NCBI GenBank assembly: GCA_000827205.1
Contig: KN832556.1
Coordinates: 2,226,969-2,290,968, forward strand
Length of the DNA stretch: 64,000 nucleotides
Reading direction: 5' to 3'
Source of the DNA: Plicaturopsis crispa FD-325 SS-3
Lineage: Eukaryota > Basidiomycota > Agaricomycetes > Amylocorticiales > Amylocorticiaceae
The position numbers were made by a program, and so were the translations under genes. This document shows positions 33,684-46,968 of the stretch, piece after piece (position 1 is the stretch's first letter; the number at the start of each line of letters is the position of its first letter). Below the pieces are notes generated by a model. That model saw only the letters and a list, made by a program, of their open reading frames with translations. It made no database searches and was not told where the DNA came from.

Positions 33684-36600
33684 TTACATAGAAATTGCAC
33701 GTCCTTTGCCAATCTCCCGTGGGCCGCGAACGGTGAGGCGGCCTCGGTCGGGGCTCTCCTGTCCGTACGAGTCTGGCTGTGGATCAAAGGCCTTGTCAGC
33801 CCTGACATAGCTTATCGCGCGTGGGCTCTTGTGCGTAAATCCAGCGAAAGCCAAGGCTTTACGGACGTCAAGGATCTCTGCCCCGTGGACCTTGTCTCGT
33901 AAGAGTGGATCCTTCGTGGCATCAGCAGGCGCTCCATTCGCGGGTGCAAGGGGCTAAATTTCATGTTTCCGATCAGGCTCGAAAACACGCGTTGCAACAG
34001 CAAGTGACGGGGGAAATCGAGAAATACCTCAGCAGGAATGTCTGCGTCAAAGTGACGAGTGTCCTCAGGATTGTGTAGCTCTGGGCGATATGGTGCCGGA
34101 TAGCGGTGTATATTTAGCCAGTCGATTCCTCGGAACCAGGGATGAGCCTGAAGAAAAAACCATCGCCGTGTTAATGAGGTCCGGCGTTGCGGTGCATATC
34201 GTCAGCACAGGAGACGACTGTACCTTGATGAGAGAGGCCCCGTCACCGCTTCCAGCCGAGCCAACTGGCGCCATAAATCCACTCCGCCGAGCTTGAATGA
34301 TCATGGAGTTCGGACGCGAGACAGACGCGGATGCTTGTGAACCAAGACGGTCCTCCGGTTCGCACAGCAGCTGCTCCATTAAATTGATAGCCTCATGGGA
34401 TACCCGAGGGCGAGAGGGGAACCGCAGCGACTGCTTCCAGTTGAGGATTTTCTGCCTTGTTACGTGCCGCTGCAATGGCACTGTGAACATCCGCGGCTCT
34501 GAATATGGCTGTATCAATGTAGCTTACCGAGTTGCTCACGAAAGGCGGGAAACTATGCCAGCAAATTGGGGTGTTGTACGTCAGCGATTCTCCAAGCACA
34601 ACGTGCTAGAGAGGAAAACGCACCCGTATAAGCACTCGTACATGATGACTCCCAGGCTCCACCAGTCACAAGAATAAGAGTAGCCGTGGCCGCGTATGAC
34701 CTCGGGTGACACTGGGTAAAAATTAGCCGCTGAGGAGAAGTGGATTGCGTGAAGACTTACTGTACGAATTGGTACCACATCTACCGCGGATAACGTGTTA
34801 GGATGTTTCTCTTATATGAAGGGAGGTGGGGACTTACACAGAGTACGCAAGCTTAACAGTCGGAAGATAGGACGTGAGTGGCCATTAACGAAACTTGGAA
34901 TATCCAACTGCGTTCCGCACCTTTCTGCGGTTTTTCTCTCTCCAGGTGAAGACGCCGCCTTGGCCTTCCCCGCCGCCCATGAGCGCCTCGACGTCCCGAC
35001 GGTTCATGCGCTTGGTTTTACTGCCATCGGCTATTCCGTTGCTGTCTTCCAGATCGATACCGTGTTTGTGAAGGAGGTGCAGCCGTTGTTGTTCATAGTC
35101 TGCAAGATCGCGCGTCAAGATAAGCGAGGTGGAACCATTGGACTGCGGATAGGGAACATACAGGAAGTATCATGCGCCCAATGAAGATCCGTGCTATCAA
35201 AGACGTGTCAACTGCGACGTGACATTCATCTCACCCGCTCCGTGACTCACGCCAATCCAAAGTCGCTCAGTTTGATATGTCCTTCGGGATCGAACAGAAA
35301 ATTCTGACGGAAGAGAGGAACAAAAGGGTCGCGTCAAAGGGATTCCGCATGCAGGGAACAAGGGCGTCTGGGATGCAACACGCACGTCGGGTTTAATGTC
35401 ACGGTGGATAAATCCGTACTTGTGGCAGGACTCTATCGCTAGAATCATCTGTAAAAATGGAACCGTGAGCAGACACGTTGCGCATAAGCGTCAGAAGGGG
35501 CATCCGGACCTCTGCGACGTAGAAACGGGTAAAGTCTTCTTCAAAGACATCCCTCTCTATCAGTAGATTGAGAAGATCTCCGCCACCCATATACTCGAGG
35601 ACCTATGGTAGAGTTTTTCCCAGGTGAAATGAAATCGAAATGAAATCAGTTTAATTTGCTCATGCGCCGACAAAAAGACAAGGGCTCACCAAGTAGAGAT
35701 GGTCCCGGTCCTGAAAGCTGTAGTACAACCTCACGATCCACTCCGCTCCACCAGGAGAGTTGACAAGGGAAGCCGACTTCAGGATGTCTCGCTCGGCGCG
35801 TACATGTCCCTCCTGCCCTTTACGTAACATATCTGTCTTGCGTAACTGCAGAGGAGCGATGAGTTGGCAATGAGAGATGCAAAAAAACGAAATGAATCGG
35901 AAATGAACGGATGCCTACCTCTTTCATGGCGTAAAGTTGACCCGTGGATTGTTCCTTCACCAAGGAGACGACGCCGAACGCTCCTACGTTGCTAGAGTCA
36001 GAAAGACATATCCGCAGCAACACAAACGGCCTACCATGTCCTATCGTCTTGAGCTTAACAAAAGCGCTAACATCCACCTTGCGCCTGCGATCGCGGAGAT
36101 AATCTGTCTCGTTCTGGCGCCACCGCCCGCGGAGGTTCTCCTTCTGAACCTCGCTAAGGTGCATCTCCGCCATATCTTTCTCCATGGCGAGCCGTCTTTG
36201 TTCTCGAGAAGGGGGATGCCGAAGAAGGGGGAAGTACAGGTTCTCGAAGTAGATCCGTGCGGACACAGCTTTCTCCAGAGTAGCCAGAGAAGGCGTTATC
36301 ATCTTCGGCGGGGAAGGCACCTCCGCGTACGTGTTCACCGCGACATCATGGTCGTGCTCGTGAACTTCGGGATGAACCGCCAAACCACCTCCCCATCGAA
36401 TGGTGGAGTTTCCCGGCCGTCCAGGCAAACCGTCAAGCGCGGAAACATGGACGTTCTCCCCCGCGGCGGTGGTCAAAACCGACGAGCTGGCAGTGCTCAT
36501 GCCGTTGACTACCCGGAGCGGGGCTGAACGTTCCATGATACTACTGGTCGAAGGCTTCAGGGCGTTTACAACCTCGTTGATAGCCTGCGCCTGATGACTC

Positions 36601-37283
36601 TGACGGATGCGTTTGATAATTGGGTTGGCCCACCGCGGATCTGCGTGATATAATGAGCACAAGCACCATTGCGAATTCGACTGCTTACCTCCAAGTTTTC
36701 CCATGCCGTCGGGGCCCCAGCGAGTAAGAAGAGCTTCGTACTGGTCTGCATCAGAGGCGTGTACCAGGTGCCTAAGAATATTCAGCGTCAAGAACCTGTC
36801 CAACGCGCTACACACATACTGAAATCCCGTGGGCTTTGACACCATATCTTTACTAATTCGTCTACCCTTCTTTCCTTGTGCCGGGCTAGGAGGCGGAGAT
36901 CTCCCAGCTGCTGCAGGTAGAAGTTTAGGGGCAGGTCCTGGTTTGAGATCCTCATATCGAGGGCCGGCCACGACCTCGGGCTCAGCTTGCTGGGGCTCGC
37001 CGCCGCCCCAGAGAAAGCGGGAGGGTGAGGGAGTAGGAATCATAGCGAGTAGATCGTAAAAGCCCTTGTGCAGAAGCGTTCCTGCGGGTATGGTATTCGG
37101 TTCATCGTAATCATCGGGTGGTAGCTCCTGGGTAGTATATTGATGGTAAGGATAGGAATATGGGGCGAAATGAGGGCTAGAGAACGAGTAAATGTCAGCG
37201 GACGATCTGAAGGCGTTCTCGTGGTTTATTCTCGAGACGGACGCTGGCGGATTGGGCAGAGGACGACGCGATGCCAACGACAT
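33684..37283 (-). CDS. NDR/LATS-family AGC protein kinase
   Basis: A Ser/Thr kinase of the NDR group (Cbk1/Orb6 and Dbf2/Sid2 relatives), which acts in morphogenesis or mitotic-exit networks with Mob co-activators. Start [16 protein letters not shown] disordered N-terminal part and an unidentified helical domain ([20 protein letters not shown]) precede the basic Mob-binding-like helix ([19 protein letters not shown]). The kinase has [42 protein letters not shown] and the activation loop RRKLAYSVCGTNSYMSPEV. About 60 residues are inserted between DFGLA and the loop Ser, as usual in NDR kinases. The hydrophobic motif is FAGFTHK. The C-terminus is GKGRAISM. Assignment to Cbk1-like versus Dbf2-like is open. 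It is divergent from the homeobox gene. Confidence 0.9.
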
Positions 37284-38686
37284 GGCCGTCTCTACCTGAG
37301 CGCGAATTTACAGACCGGGAGTGTAGCCAACGCATCCATACGCGGCATCTGCATCATATCATCCACGTGCAATTGCCCAAATAAACCATCTTCGACTTCG
37401 ACACGGTCAAGAACAGAAATGAAACGTTCAAATGCGTTTAATCTACACGTCTCAGAACTCCAAAAAAATCGTATTACACCTTGTACGCGTAAACATTGCA
37501 ACCTGTGAGGACAGTCCATGTAAAATACCTCGCAGCCCTGACAGCATGAAACACCAAGATTACGAAGAACCCCAAGACGTTTCGAGGACACCGAGAAGCT
37601 TCTGTAGGACGTACGCGCGCAGGTACGCGCGCCTGCTAACGATTAGCGTAGATTATCGAGATGCGACACGGCTGATATCAATCGATAAACGCCGATTAAC
37701 GTTTCCTCGACCCACCGTGGCGCGGAATTTGAGTACTTTTGTCATTTTCTCAGCGCATGTCTGTCCGTTTACACACAAAACACGTCGTGGTCACAAAGGG
37801 CTATTGCACAAAAGGCGTCTCTTCTACCTCTTGAACATTGTTCACGATGACACGACAGAATAAGAGGCGCGATCACTGGTCATGACATCAATTAGCCGGC
37901 CCCCCAACGGCCCACTGACCAAAATTCAGGAGAAAAAGGGCGCAGGTGGTGACAGAGTACGTATTATATATGTGCATTTCATCAGGATCGGTCACCACCC
38001 AGACTAGGCCGTTGCCAGCCACGCCAGGACCACAGCGCCGCGCCGTGGACAACGTTTTTGCAGATTCGAGCACCGCGCCGGGAGGGGCCTTTTAGCGGGG
38101 GCCCACGAGGCTTTAATGCTCCCAGAATCACAACGCAATTTCCGCATGGTCGGAGGCGAACTCTGGCGAACCGCTCCTGAGAGAGTAGTGTTGTAATTTT
38201 TTTGAATGAAAATGAGACCGAAAGGAAGACCAAATATGGAGGTCGCCAAGGGGGGACGAGACAATCCCCGCGAAGTTGTTCTTTACATACACATGCGCCG
38301 CGGCAAAACGAAACAATTGTGCGCCGTTTCTTCATAAAACTTTCACTGAACTCGACACAGCTTTCCGGAAGACCACCTGCAGTCTGCCTGCTCCGATTTA
38401 TAACGCCAGCCCCCTCCGTGCTCTGCTTTGCCCTTGCCCAGCATCCTCGTGTCCTCCTTTGCACCCCATTACATGTTTTCCTCGTTCACCCATCGTTTCA
38501 CCAGCCGTTCCTGACCAACCGTCCAGCTCGAGTCACCGATCTTGCCTCAAGCCGTCCTCGTACACCAAACATATGCCGCAGCTGCGCAGCGTGTCGTAAC
38601 CTACTTAATCCCTGCTTCCAAAATTGCCGGTGTTCATCTTCATTTATTCTTTATCGTGTTCCCGTTCTCTGCTATATTTTCTAACT
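37284..38686. promoter_or_regulatory. Divergent promoter region, NDR kinase / homeobox gene
   Basis: About 1.4 kb between two start codons that point away from each other. The right half (roughly 38380-38680) is C/T-rich on the plus strand, a usual feature of fungal promoters and transcription starts, just before the homeobox ATG. No gene is supported inside. Confidence 0.45.
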
Positions 38687-40050
38687 ATGTCGAGCCCGCG
38701 CGACGATCGTTCTTACGGAAGTTCGGGGAAATTGCGTCGCAGCCCTCCCGGAGGGGACACGCAGAGTTTTTTTCAGACGGGCCAGGGTGGGATTAAACTG
38801 CCTCCTCTTAATTCTGCTTTTCCAACCTCACGTTCTCCAGGTCTGTTTCTTTAATATAGCGCTTACCGTTCAAACCACTCAAATTACTCGCTCACGCTTT
38901 TAGTGCCCGCCACGGCTTACCCGAGCCAATATCCACAGCAAAGGTCGTCAACCACGCAAGCACGCCCTGACTATTCTCAGGCCTCATACGGGCAGTGGCC
39001 GTCTAACACCGCTCGTGAGTCGATATACCACGATTGAAAAGATCGCGCGCCTTCTGAACCTCTCAAAGCGTCCCAGCCCATGCAACCGTCGTATCCTGCC
39101 TACGGGCACCAGGATCCTCGATACAACACCCAGCAAGCGTACCCGGGCTACGCGTCTCGAGCCACTCCGGCGCCGCCGACAGACCATTATGGGTCTCGCC
39201 GTTCGCCCCCGCCCACTAGTAGTCGAGATGAGCGATGGGTAGACAGTTCGTACTCTCATGCTCCTGTTATGAACGAGCCTATCCGCTCTCCCACAGCAGC
39301 ATATCCATCCGCCTACTCTGGATTTCCCACCCACCAGCCCCCGCAACCCTCGTATTCCTATCCTCCCGTCCCCGACCCTCGAAGCTATCCCCATTCGACC
39401 TCATCGATGCACGTCCAGCCTCAACATCCCCCCCTAGCGCAGTATTCTACCCAGGAGCGCGTCGCTCCTCGCCCCGATGTGCACAGCAGTGCCGCGTACC
39501 CCCGAAATGCGCCACCCGTCTCAGCCGCGCCCGCGTATGCCGAACCCATCGATATCGATGATAACCCCGTGAAGAAGAAGCGCAAGCGCGCCGACGCCGC
39601 GCAACTGAAAGTGCTGAACGAGACTTATAACCGCACGGCGTTCCCGTCGACGGAAGAGAGGGCAGACCTGGCGAAGAGGCTGGACATGTCGCCCCGAAGC
39701 GTTCAAATCTGGTAAGCCCAGCCTCATATGCGAGCATCAAGTTCGTGATTAACCCGCCCGTGTGTCATAGGTTCCAGAATAAACGGCAGTCAATGCGGCA
39801 GACGAGCCGACAAGCCACTACTACGACCGTATCCCCCGGCTCACACCAGCCTTTTGCAATTGCGTCCCGTCCCGACGAGGCTCCCCGTGGCAGCAGCTAC
39901 GGAACCAGCATGCCCTCGGGCGCTCCCAGCGGCGGGTCCTCATACATGCCGCGACCGTCCTCGGACAGCTCCCGCCCGCCTACGAGCCAGTCTCCGCCTC
40001 CTGCCGCTAACCGGCGTAGCCCAGAGGTGCCCAGATGGGGCCGATATTAA
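38687..40050 (+). CDS. Homeodomain transcription factor
   Basis: A homeobox protein. It starts MSSPRDDRSYGSSGKLRRSP and has a long Pro/Tyr/Ser/Gln-rich disordered N-terminal part with three introns. A basic patch KKKRKR opens the homeodomain: QLKVLNETYNRTAFPS (helix 1), TEERADLAKRLDMS (helix 2) and PRSVQIWFQNKRQSMR (helix 3, with the invariant W, F, N and R). An intron splits helix 3 after IW, at 39713. The remainder is Ser/Pro-rich and ends EVPRWGRY. About 400 residues. It is not an HD1/HD2 mating-type pair: no partner homeobox gene stands beside it. It is more like the single-copy regulators of development. The exact orthologue is not known. Confidence 0.9.
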
Positions 40051-40488
40051 TTCGGCCATCCCATCATCCCGTCATTCATCGACATTGACAATGAACTCAT
40101 TCCGCCTCGCATTCTGATGGTCATTTGGGACGATGCGCTCTATTCATTCCACATTGGATTCTGGTTTTCATTCAACCTGACATTTGCGTTTCATTAATTT
40201 ACAGACAACTTCTATCCCCTTTCTTAATGCCCTGACTATGTCCGCTCTATTATACCACTATCCTACAGGACTTCGTCGTCGTACCCTACACTACAGACCT
40301 CTAATTATGTCCTCCCAATATTTCCAGACACGTACTTATGTATCTATTGAATCGCTGCTGTGCACTTTGATCTGTTTGTGTGAGGGTCACTGCTCGTAAT
40401 CACGATCCGGTTCCCCCGCACTATCCTCCATGCACGAGCGGTTGAAACCACATTTTATTCACAGCCACGGTATGGGTGCATGCATTCT
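40051..40488. other. Short convergent intergenic stretch
   Basis: Lies between stop codons of the homeobox gene (plus) and the unidentified gene at 40489 (minus). AT-rich patches fit 3' untranslated regions. No gene is seen. Confidence 0.4.
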
Positions 40489-41725
40489 TTACCCGCGCGC
40501 AGCGGCCACATTGCAGAATTGCGTACAAAACGATGCCATGCACTTAGGTACTAGATCTTGTATCTCATCGATATCAGTCGGCGGCGCAAGCACTGAAGGT
40601 TTAGTGAGCACTTCCCCGGAAGCAGATGAAGGAGAAGCACTACGTACCGCGATAACGCTTCGCCAGGGTGCGATCGATATGTTCAGAATGGAAGGAAGGG
40701 ACCCACAAGGCCAAACCAAGCAAGCCAGACCCGGACGAGCCAGCGACCAACGGCGAAGAATCTGAGAAAAAGTGAGGGACATTAGGTCTCAACTGACTTG
40801 ACAGACGTGGAGCAGCAGTTTCCGTCCGGTGTCGACAGCGGTGTCAGAGCAGTGCACTTGCTCGCAGAAAGACACGCCGCCTACGAGAGGCGCAAGATGA
40901 GACGGCGTCTCGGCTGGGCTTGCTGGAAATTGAAGCGACTGTGAACCGGTGCAAAAATAGGCACAGAATGCACAGAATTACTTACAGTGTCACCCACAGG
41001 AAGCTCAGCATCGGTTACACTCGGGAGAAGTGTTCCCCCGTACAGCGTTCCCGGGGGTGGCGTAGGTCACAGGACCTTCCAGACGCAAGGCTGTAGAGGA
41101 GGTTCCATAGAGTCAGGGTCGACGAGTAGCACAGGAATGCCTCGAAGGGTTTTGTGTTCGATTTCCATTGCAAATAAACGGGGCGGGGCGGAAGGAGAGG
41201 GCAGGATCAGCTTTCGATCGTTCCGACATGACCCAGTAGACTTACCGGAAGGTTTTTAGGGTGATACCTATCTTGTGTACCGAATTGAAAATTCTGAAAG
41301 CAATCCTAGTTTAGATATCTGGAACCACGTCTACGATGTGTTGCATTAAGGGCGCCGATGACGCTCTTGTCTGCTTTTCGGAGAATAACGGGTGCACCAA
41401 GTCCTGGCTGTCTGGAGCTCTGGGTGTTGTATATGAGAGATATTAATGACAGTAGCAAGGTATCTGACGGACCTGTTTTCGCGAATGATTTTTTTCTGGC
41501 TAGTCCAAGATCGATTTTCGCTGGTCAACCGCAGCTGAGTTCGACTACACAGCATGTTCCTTTTGCGGCCCGAATCGTGAGCAGGTAGAACAGATTACCC
41601 CAGAGAAAAGCACGAGGAGACACGTCTTTCTTCCGTGAGCGCGGTAGATACAAGCGGGAATTCTGTCGACGAGGGGAGACTGTCGGCGTCAAGTCAGCGT
41701 TACGGTAGAGATTGAACGGAGCCAA
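40489..41725 (-). CDS. Unidentified multi-exon gene
   Basis: I do not recognise the family. The 3' half is well supported: exon 40938-40803 (SLQFPASPAETPSHLAPL...) splices to an exon starting at 40761 (SSPLVAGSSGSGLLGLAL, WVPSFHSEHIDRTLAKRYR) and then to VLAPPTDIDEIQDLVPK and a Cys-containing end NVAAARG. All three joins keep one frame. Upstream, exons with TDAELPVGDT, GIPVLLVDPDSMEPPL (or an alternative frame with a hydrophobic piece), LGAPVILRKADKSVIGAL and an N-terminal MAPFNLYRNADLTPT are likely, but their junctions are ambiguous. The start at 41725 is a guess. It may be a small membrane or secreted protein. A decayed gene is the alternative. Confidence 0.45.
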
Positions 41726-41967
41726 AAGCTGTGATCAGTCGCCGGTTAAAACTCAATCTCGATTCTTCGCAACGGATCTTCCCACTCATCCTATCGAGCG
41801 AAGGACCGAGGGCATCGGGCGACATGCAGATACTCTTGGGAAAAACCAGAACTCTAGGTTTAAAGTAATACGCGAAACCCTAATGAAACGAAAAACTCTA
41901 TGATATGTATGATGAAGAGACAGTGGGCTCAGAAGAAAATAATGACATGAAGAACCAAGTAACTCTC

Positions 41968-44900
41968 CTACGCGTCGCTGTCCGTGTCCTCAGGCTTCGG
42001 CCCTCCAGTCTGCAGCCACTGGAGTTTCCTCAACCTCCTACGCTCCTCCTGCGCCTTCATCTGGTTACGCGTCATTTTCTTCTTCTTCTTGGTTGGCTTG
42101 GGCGAGCCTCCGTCTTCCGCACCGCTCCCAGCCGGGGTGCCGTTCGTAGAAGCAGCGGGAGTGACCAAGCGAGACCTAGGCGTGTTGGCGCCACTGCCTT
42201 TCGGCGACTTGACATCGGAGAACCCGTCGTCGATGATCGCAGCCTTGCCTTGCTGCGTCAATCGACCGTTGTCGACATTCCAGATTTCGGGACAGAGGGC
42301 TCCGACGAATTCGCTGTTATGCGAAATGATGACCACCGCACCGGCCCACTCTTTGATGGCGACGGCCAAGCCACCCAACGCTTCACGATCCAAGAAGTTA
42401 CTGGGCTCATCCAACACGCAGATCTATTCGTAAGATTAGCAGAGGCCAATTGAAAATGGACACAATAAGCAAACCTGAGGGTTGTTCCAGAGGCACGCAG
42501 CAAGAACCAATTTGATTTTTTGACCGCCCGATAATCCAGAGATCTCGTTGTATTGAGCGATGTCTCCGTCGAGTCCGATGTCTTCCAAATGCTTGCGCAC
42601 GAGATGCGCTGCAGTGTCACGGGAGCCCGCACCCTCTCGGGACGATTCGAGATCATCGAATTGCTGCATAAGTTTCGTAAAGCCCTTCGCGTTGAGCTCG
42701 TCACGAGGGACCCAGGTATTGAATTTGTGGTCGTGTCCGCGCCATTTAATTTCGTACTGAAAGGTCTTCTTGAGCTTTTGACGCCCCATAATCATCTGAT
42801 AGGCGTTTCTGGTTAATGCAAATCCAAACAGCGTGTTCGTGCGAGACACGGACCTCGAGTTTACGCTTCGAGCCATCCTTGCCAACCCAGTCAGTGTCCA
42901 GAAGGGCCTTCTCCTCCTCGGTTAGGACACGGGTGGCCTTTTCCAGTACCTCACCTAATGATAGGTCAGAATCATCGACGCGTTTGACATGGGTAAAAAA
43001 CTCACGATCATGTCCGTCCTGGAAGCGCCATTGGATATATCCGATGGGCGTCTTCTCCAGATGATGTTCTATGCGGTCAGGTCAATCATGAGGTCACAGA
43101 GTTTCTATACGAATGTGCATACCAATATGATGCGTAGCGTGCTGTGAGACATATCCGACACGCAGGGCAGGGTGCTTGTAGACGCTACCTTCCTGAGGCA
43201 CAGTCTCACCCGTCAAGAGCTTGATCAACGTGGATTTTCCAGCACCATTGGGACCGATAACCCCGACACGACTTGACAGCGACAGCGCACAGCTGACGTT
43301 GTGCAAACTGGGCTGCGAACGACCGGGGTACGTGAACGTGCAACCGACGAGCTTCAAAATGGCACGCGTATTGCTGCGCACACCCATAAGAGAACCGGGC
43401 GGGGGGAAAGAGAACTTGACGGAAGTGGCGGCAAGTTCGTAGTATGATTTTGCTTCCGGGTGGTTGCTAACGAATGTGGACAAATTGCCGGGGTAGAAGA
43501 CGAGCTGTTGTAAATGGTTAGATTAAGGAAGCATGTAATGCTTGACCGAAGATTGTACCTTTTTCTGCTCGTAGTGAATTATGTCTGTCGTGACATTATC
43601 AAGGAAACTAAACATAAGTCGTCAGGACTGGCGCTCAGTGAGGGAAAACAAAGGGTCCTACCCAGAGTCGTGACTGACAATCAAGCAGGTCACGTTCGTG
43701 TGAGCAATGAGATATTGCTCTAGCCAGATGACGGAATTACGATCCAACTGTAAGCCATTGTTAGTCACCATAGCGTCTCAGTCTGTGATATCCTCTTACG
43801 TGATTCGTAGGCTACGGAGAATGATCGTCAGAAACTACCCATACAGCAGAGTAGACAGAAGACCACTCACTTCATCGAGGAGCAGGAGATCGGCATTGTA
43901 GAGCATGGCCCTTGCCAACTCCAACTTCATCTTCCAACCACCGGAGAGGCCACCGACGATATCAGCCTGCCTGACGTCGTCAAAGCCGACCTCCAGAAGC
44001 TGGTCACGTATTTTAGAGCGGGAGACATGTGCCAAAGCCGGGTCTGCGAAAAGGGTCAGTTTGCGCTCATACGGTGGCAGGGCTGAACGAAAGCTTACCG
44101 GCGGCAATGAAGTCAATGATAGACAACGACCCGTCTTCGCCTTGCAGAGAGTGCTCGACCATGACACAGCGCAACTGGTCCTGCGAAGGGAAGTTTTCCA
44201 CCTTACCGTCACGGAGTTGACGCATGAGAGTTGACTTTCCGGAACCATTGGTACCGAGAATACCGTAACGGCGTCCGCGGATGAGGCGTAGCCTGGTGTG
44301 GGACAGGAGAAGCAGAGCACCGTACGCAAGGGAGAAAAGGGTGTCGCAAAGGACTTCGCCCTCGTCGCTATTATCTTGTACGACCGCATGCTTAGCCTGA
44401 AATGATATGTCAGTCGTGGACGAGCGGCAAGTTGTATTCGTGGACTAAATACCTGGTCGATGGCGTAGAAGTGAGAGCGTACAGACTCCGCGAAGGTTGT
44501 CGCATCCGCATCGCCAAGCCAGGGCTTTTCGTAGACAGCGACACACCGATTCCAGACCTTCACGTCGTCAAATGTCCTGTAGAAAACGAGGTCCGCAACC
44601 ATGGAAGCTTGGAAGTCGAGAGATTGGCCAAGGGCCTGGTGTTTAGGAGAGTAAGGACCATTAGGCTTGCCAGACGCAACTACCAGCAGGTCCTTGGGAA
44701 GAAGGGTGAGGAGGGCTGTCAAGGCCTCCTTCGTTTCGCCGTCAACATCGCGACGGACGGGAGGCGGGCCGGAAGCAGAGGCACCAGACTTGAGGAGAGT
44801 GGCGAGGGCAGCTTCACCAAAGGCACGAACCTAAACCATGTAATATTGCGATGAGACCTAGATCCTTCATGGGAAAAGGTAACATACCTCAGGGAACGCA

Positions 44901-45970
44901 GCGCCCTTTGCAATCTTCTCTACACCATCCACGAGGGGACTCAAATAAGTAGCGGCAACGTTAGGGTCGCGCACAAGTTTAACCAGATTGTCGACGACGA
45001 CAACGGTGCGACGCTGAACCTCCATGCTGCGATCATTTAACGCGCGCATGAGCAGGGGGACGAGAACGGCAAGCGCAGGGGACGTGACTTCGGCCACGAA
45101 GGTGGTGGATGACAGTGCTTTGATGCAGGCCGGTACGGAATCCGGGTTCGCCATGCATTTCACAAGCACAGGAATGTGTGGAGCGATGTCAGGGTTCGCA
45201 AGGGTTGTGCAGAGCGACGTTGCGCATTTCACGGCGGCCGAGGAGACCTACGCCGGAGTTAGTACGCTTGCCTTATTCTGCTTTGCGGAGACGCACCTCT
45301 TGTTTAGTGTCGTGCATTGCCCGCTCGACCTTGGGCAAAAGGTCACCCAATTCGGCTGCGACCTGCTCTCTGGCCGGACCGACGAAGCTCTTGATCGCAT
45401 CCAGAGCACCAACTTTGGTGCGCCATTTGCCCTTCTCCAAGATAACCTCGAGCTGACGGTATACGATCCGTGTCGATTCAGGAGGGAAGAGTTTAAGGAT
45501 AGATTTGGTGGCCGCCGCGGCTGCTGCGCGCACTACGTCGCCCTTGTCCATGCATAATTCGTAAAGGACGGCGAGAGAGGGCAACAGGAGGGGCCCGCTG
45601 GGAGCTCCAAGCGTGGTAGCTAACGCTTGTAATCCGACGGCTGCCGATTCACGTTCGTAGCCGGATTTTTTGTTTGCAGCGAAAGCGTGCAGAGTGGATA
45701 AGACATCGTGGTCGCTAAAATCTGCATTAATTACTCGTGCAACTGTGATGTAACGGCGCGAAACAAACATAAGGGTTTCGAGCCCAACTTTGTGGACTTC
45801 TCGTGCAAGACGATCAGCGGCAGCCTTGGCATCTATTTCATAGGTCAGCATCGCTGATAGTCCGATGCTGGAGAAGGCAACGTACCTGGTGCTGTCGGTG
45901 CCGACCGAAGCGCATCTATGAATGGCGCGAAAGCAGAATCGGAAGGTGCGGGCATCGCTACAGGAGACAT
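41968..45970 (-). CDS. TEF3: Translation elongation factor 3 (eEF3, ABCF ATPase)
   Basis: The fungal ribosomal ATPase that helps release E-site tRNA during elongation. About 1,080 residues in about twelve exons. In order: HEAT repeats (LHAFAANKKSGYERESAAVG through NDRSMEVQRRTVVVVDNL), a four-helix region, ABC1 with Walker A GTNGSGKST, signature GLSGGWKMKLELAR and Walker B LLLLDE, ABC2 with GPNGAGKST, an inserted chromodomain-like part (FQYEIKWRGHDHKFNTW), signature GLSGGQKIKLVLAA and VLDEPSNFLD, then the Lys/Arg-rich tail TKKKKKMTRNQMKAQEERRR. Start at 45970 (MSPVAMPAPSDS); a second ATG five codons later is possible. The paralogue New1 has the same core, but no Asn/Gln-rich prion-like leader is seen here, so eEF3 is preferred. 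Confidence 0.93.
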
Positions 45971-46968
45971 GAACGTGTCGGACAAGAATACAGAGACGAT
46001 TATGAGAGATCCAAGGAGGTATGTCTAAACCAGCAGATTAGATGGTATATCGTGAAGCGATCGATTGACTGCAGATACAGGGAGAGTAGAAAGCAGATGG
46101 AGCGCCTGAGCGTGAAGTCCAGGTCAGTTTTGCGAAGAAAACTGAGAGTCTAGGGACGCCTGAGGGGAGGGCGTCGTGGCCGTCGTGAACAAGATGTGTT
46201 TTTGAAACTTTTGCCAGATGAAACTTTTCTGTCGGCACGGGCCTCGGCTGTCCAATCAAAATCACCGCAACTGCTTTCGGCATTCGGCAAGGCTTCCGCT
46301 CTACTCAACGCCAACGTTCGATGCAGCCAAGACGTCCTCGAATCCAGTTCATACTTTCCATCTATCTACTTGCTATTCTCTTTGAAACACTTTGATACGA
46401 CGCTTGAGTTTGAAATTGATCCAGTCGGTGGAGGGGAACCGCGCGAACGCTTCACCGACCGGCGGGGTCAACGAGACAGGCTCGAAAGCCCACTCGATGG
46501 CTCAGGACATTGACAAGACGCCAAAGTGATCCCCAGTTGCAACTCTATCCGACCCTTGGTGAACTTGCATGTCTATTGTATCGAGACTCGAGGGGCACGA
46601 GGTATCGTTTTTGCCGTCTCCGCAAAGTGGTTGTGGACCGTGTGGTTGACGGCGATACGGTTACCATGTGCAGCACTGATCCTCCGTATATTGCTTTTTT
46701 TGTCGTCTTACCGGCGTCTCCATCTGATATCTGTAGCTTCCGGCCTGTGGTCAGTGCACGACAACGCATGGCTTATTGCGATAATTGCGAGTATGTCGCC
46801 TCGTCGTCGCTAGATGGCGGCTCAGCACACTGCATGTGTTCCCGGCTCCGTCGCTAGATTGGTACTTGAAGTCGCCAACGGTATGTGATCTCCCTAGTTC
46901 CCTCACCGCCCCCATTCACTCCCTCCATTCTCATCGCGCGCCGGCGGGCGAGGCTCCTTTTGCGCCAG
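45971..46968. promoter_or_regulatory. Divergent promoter region, eEF3 / single-pass membrane protein
   Basis: One kilobase between two start codons that face away from each other. It holds only short overlapping open frames. The C/T-rich patch near 46900-46945 is just before the membrane-protein ATG. No gene is supported. Confidence 0.4.

Noticed and set aside
38687-40050. Homeobox gene as part of a mating-type A locus
   Set aside because: A mating-type A locus has divergent HD1/HD2 pairs, often near the mip gene. Here the neighbour is a kinase gene and no second homeobox is present.
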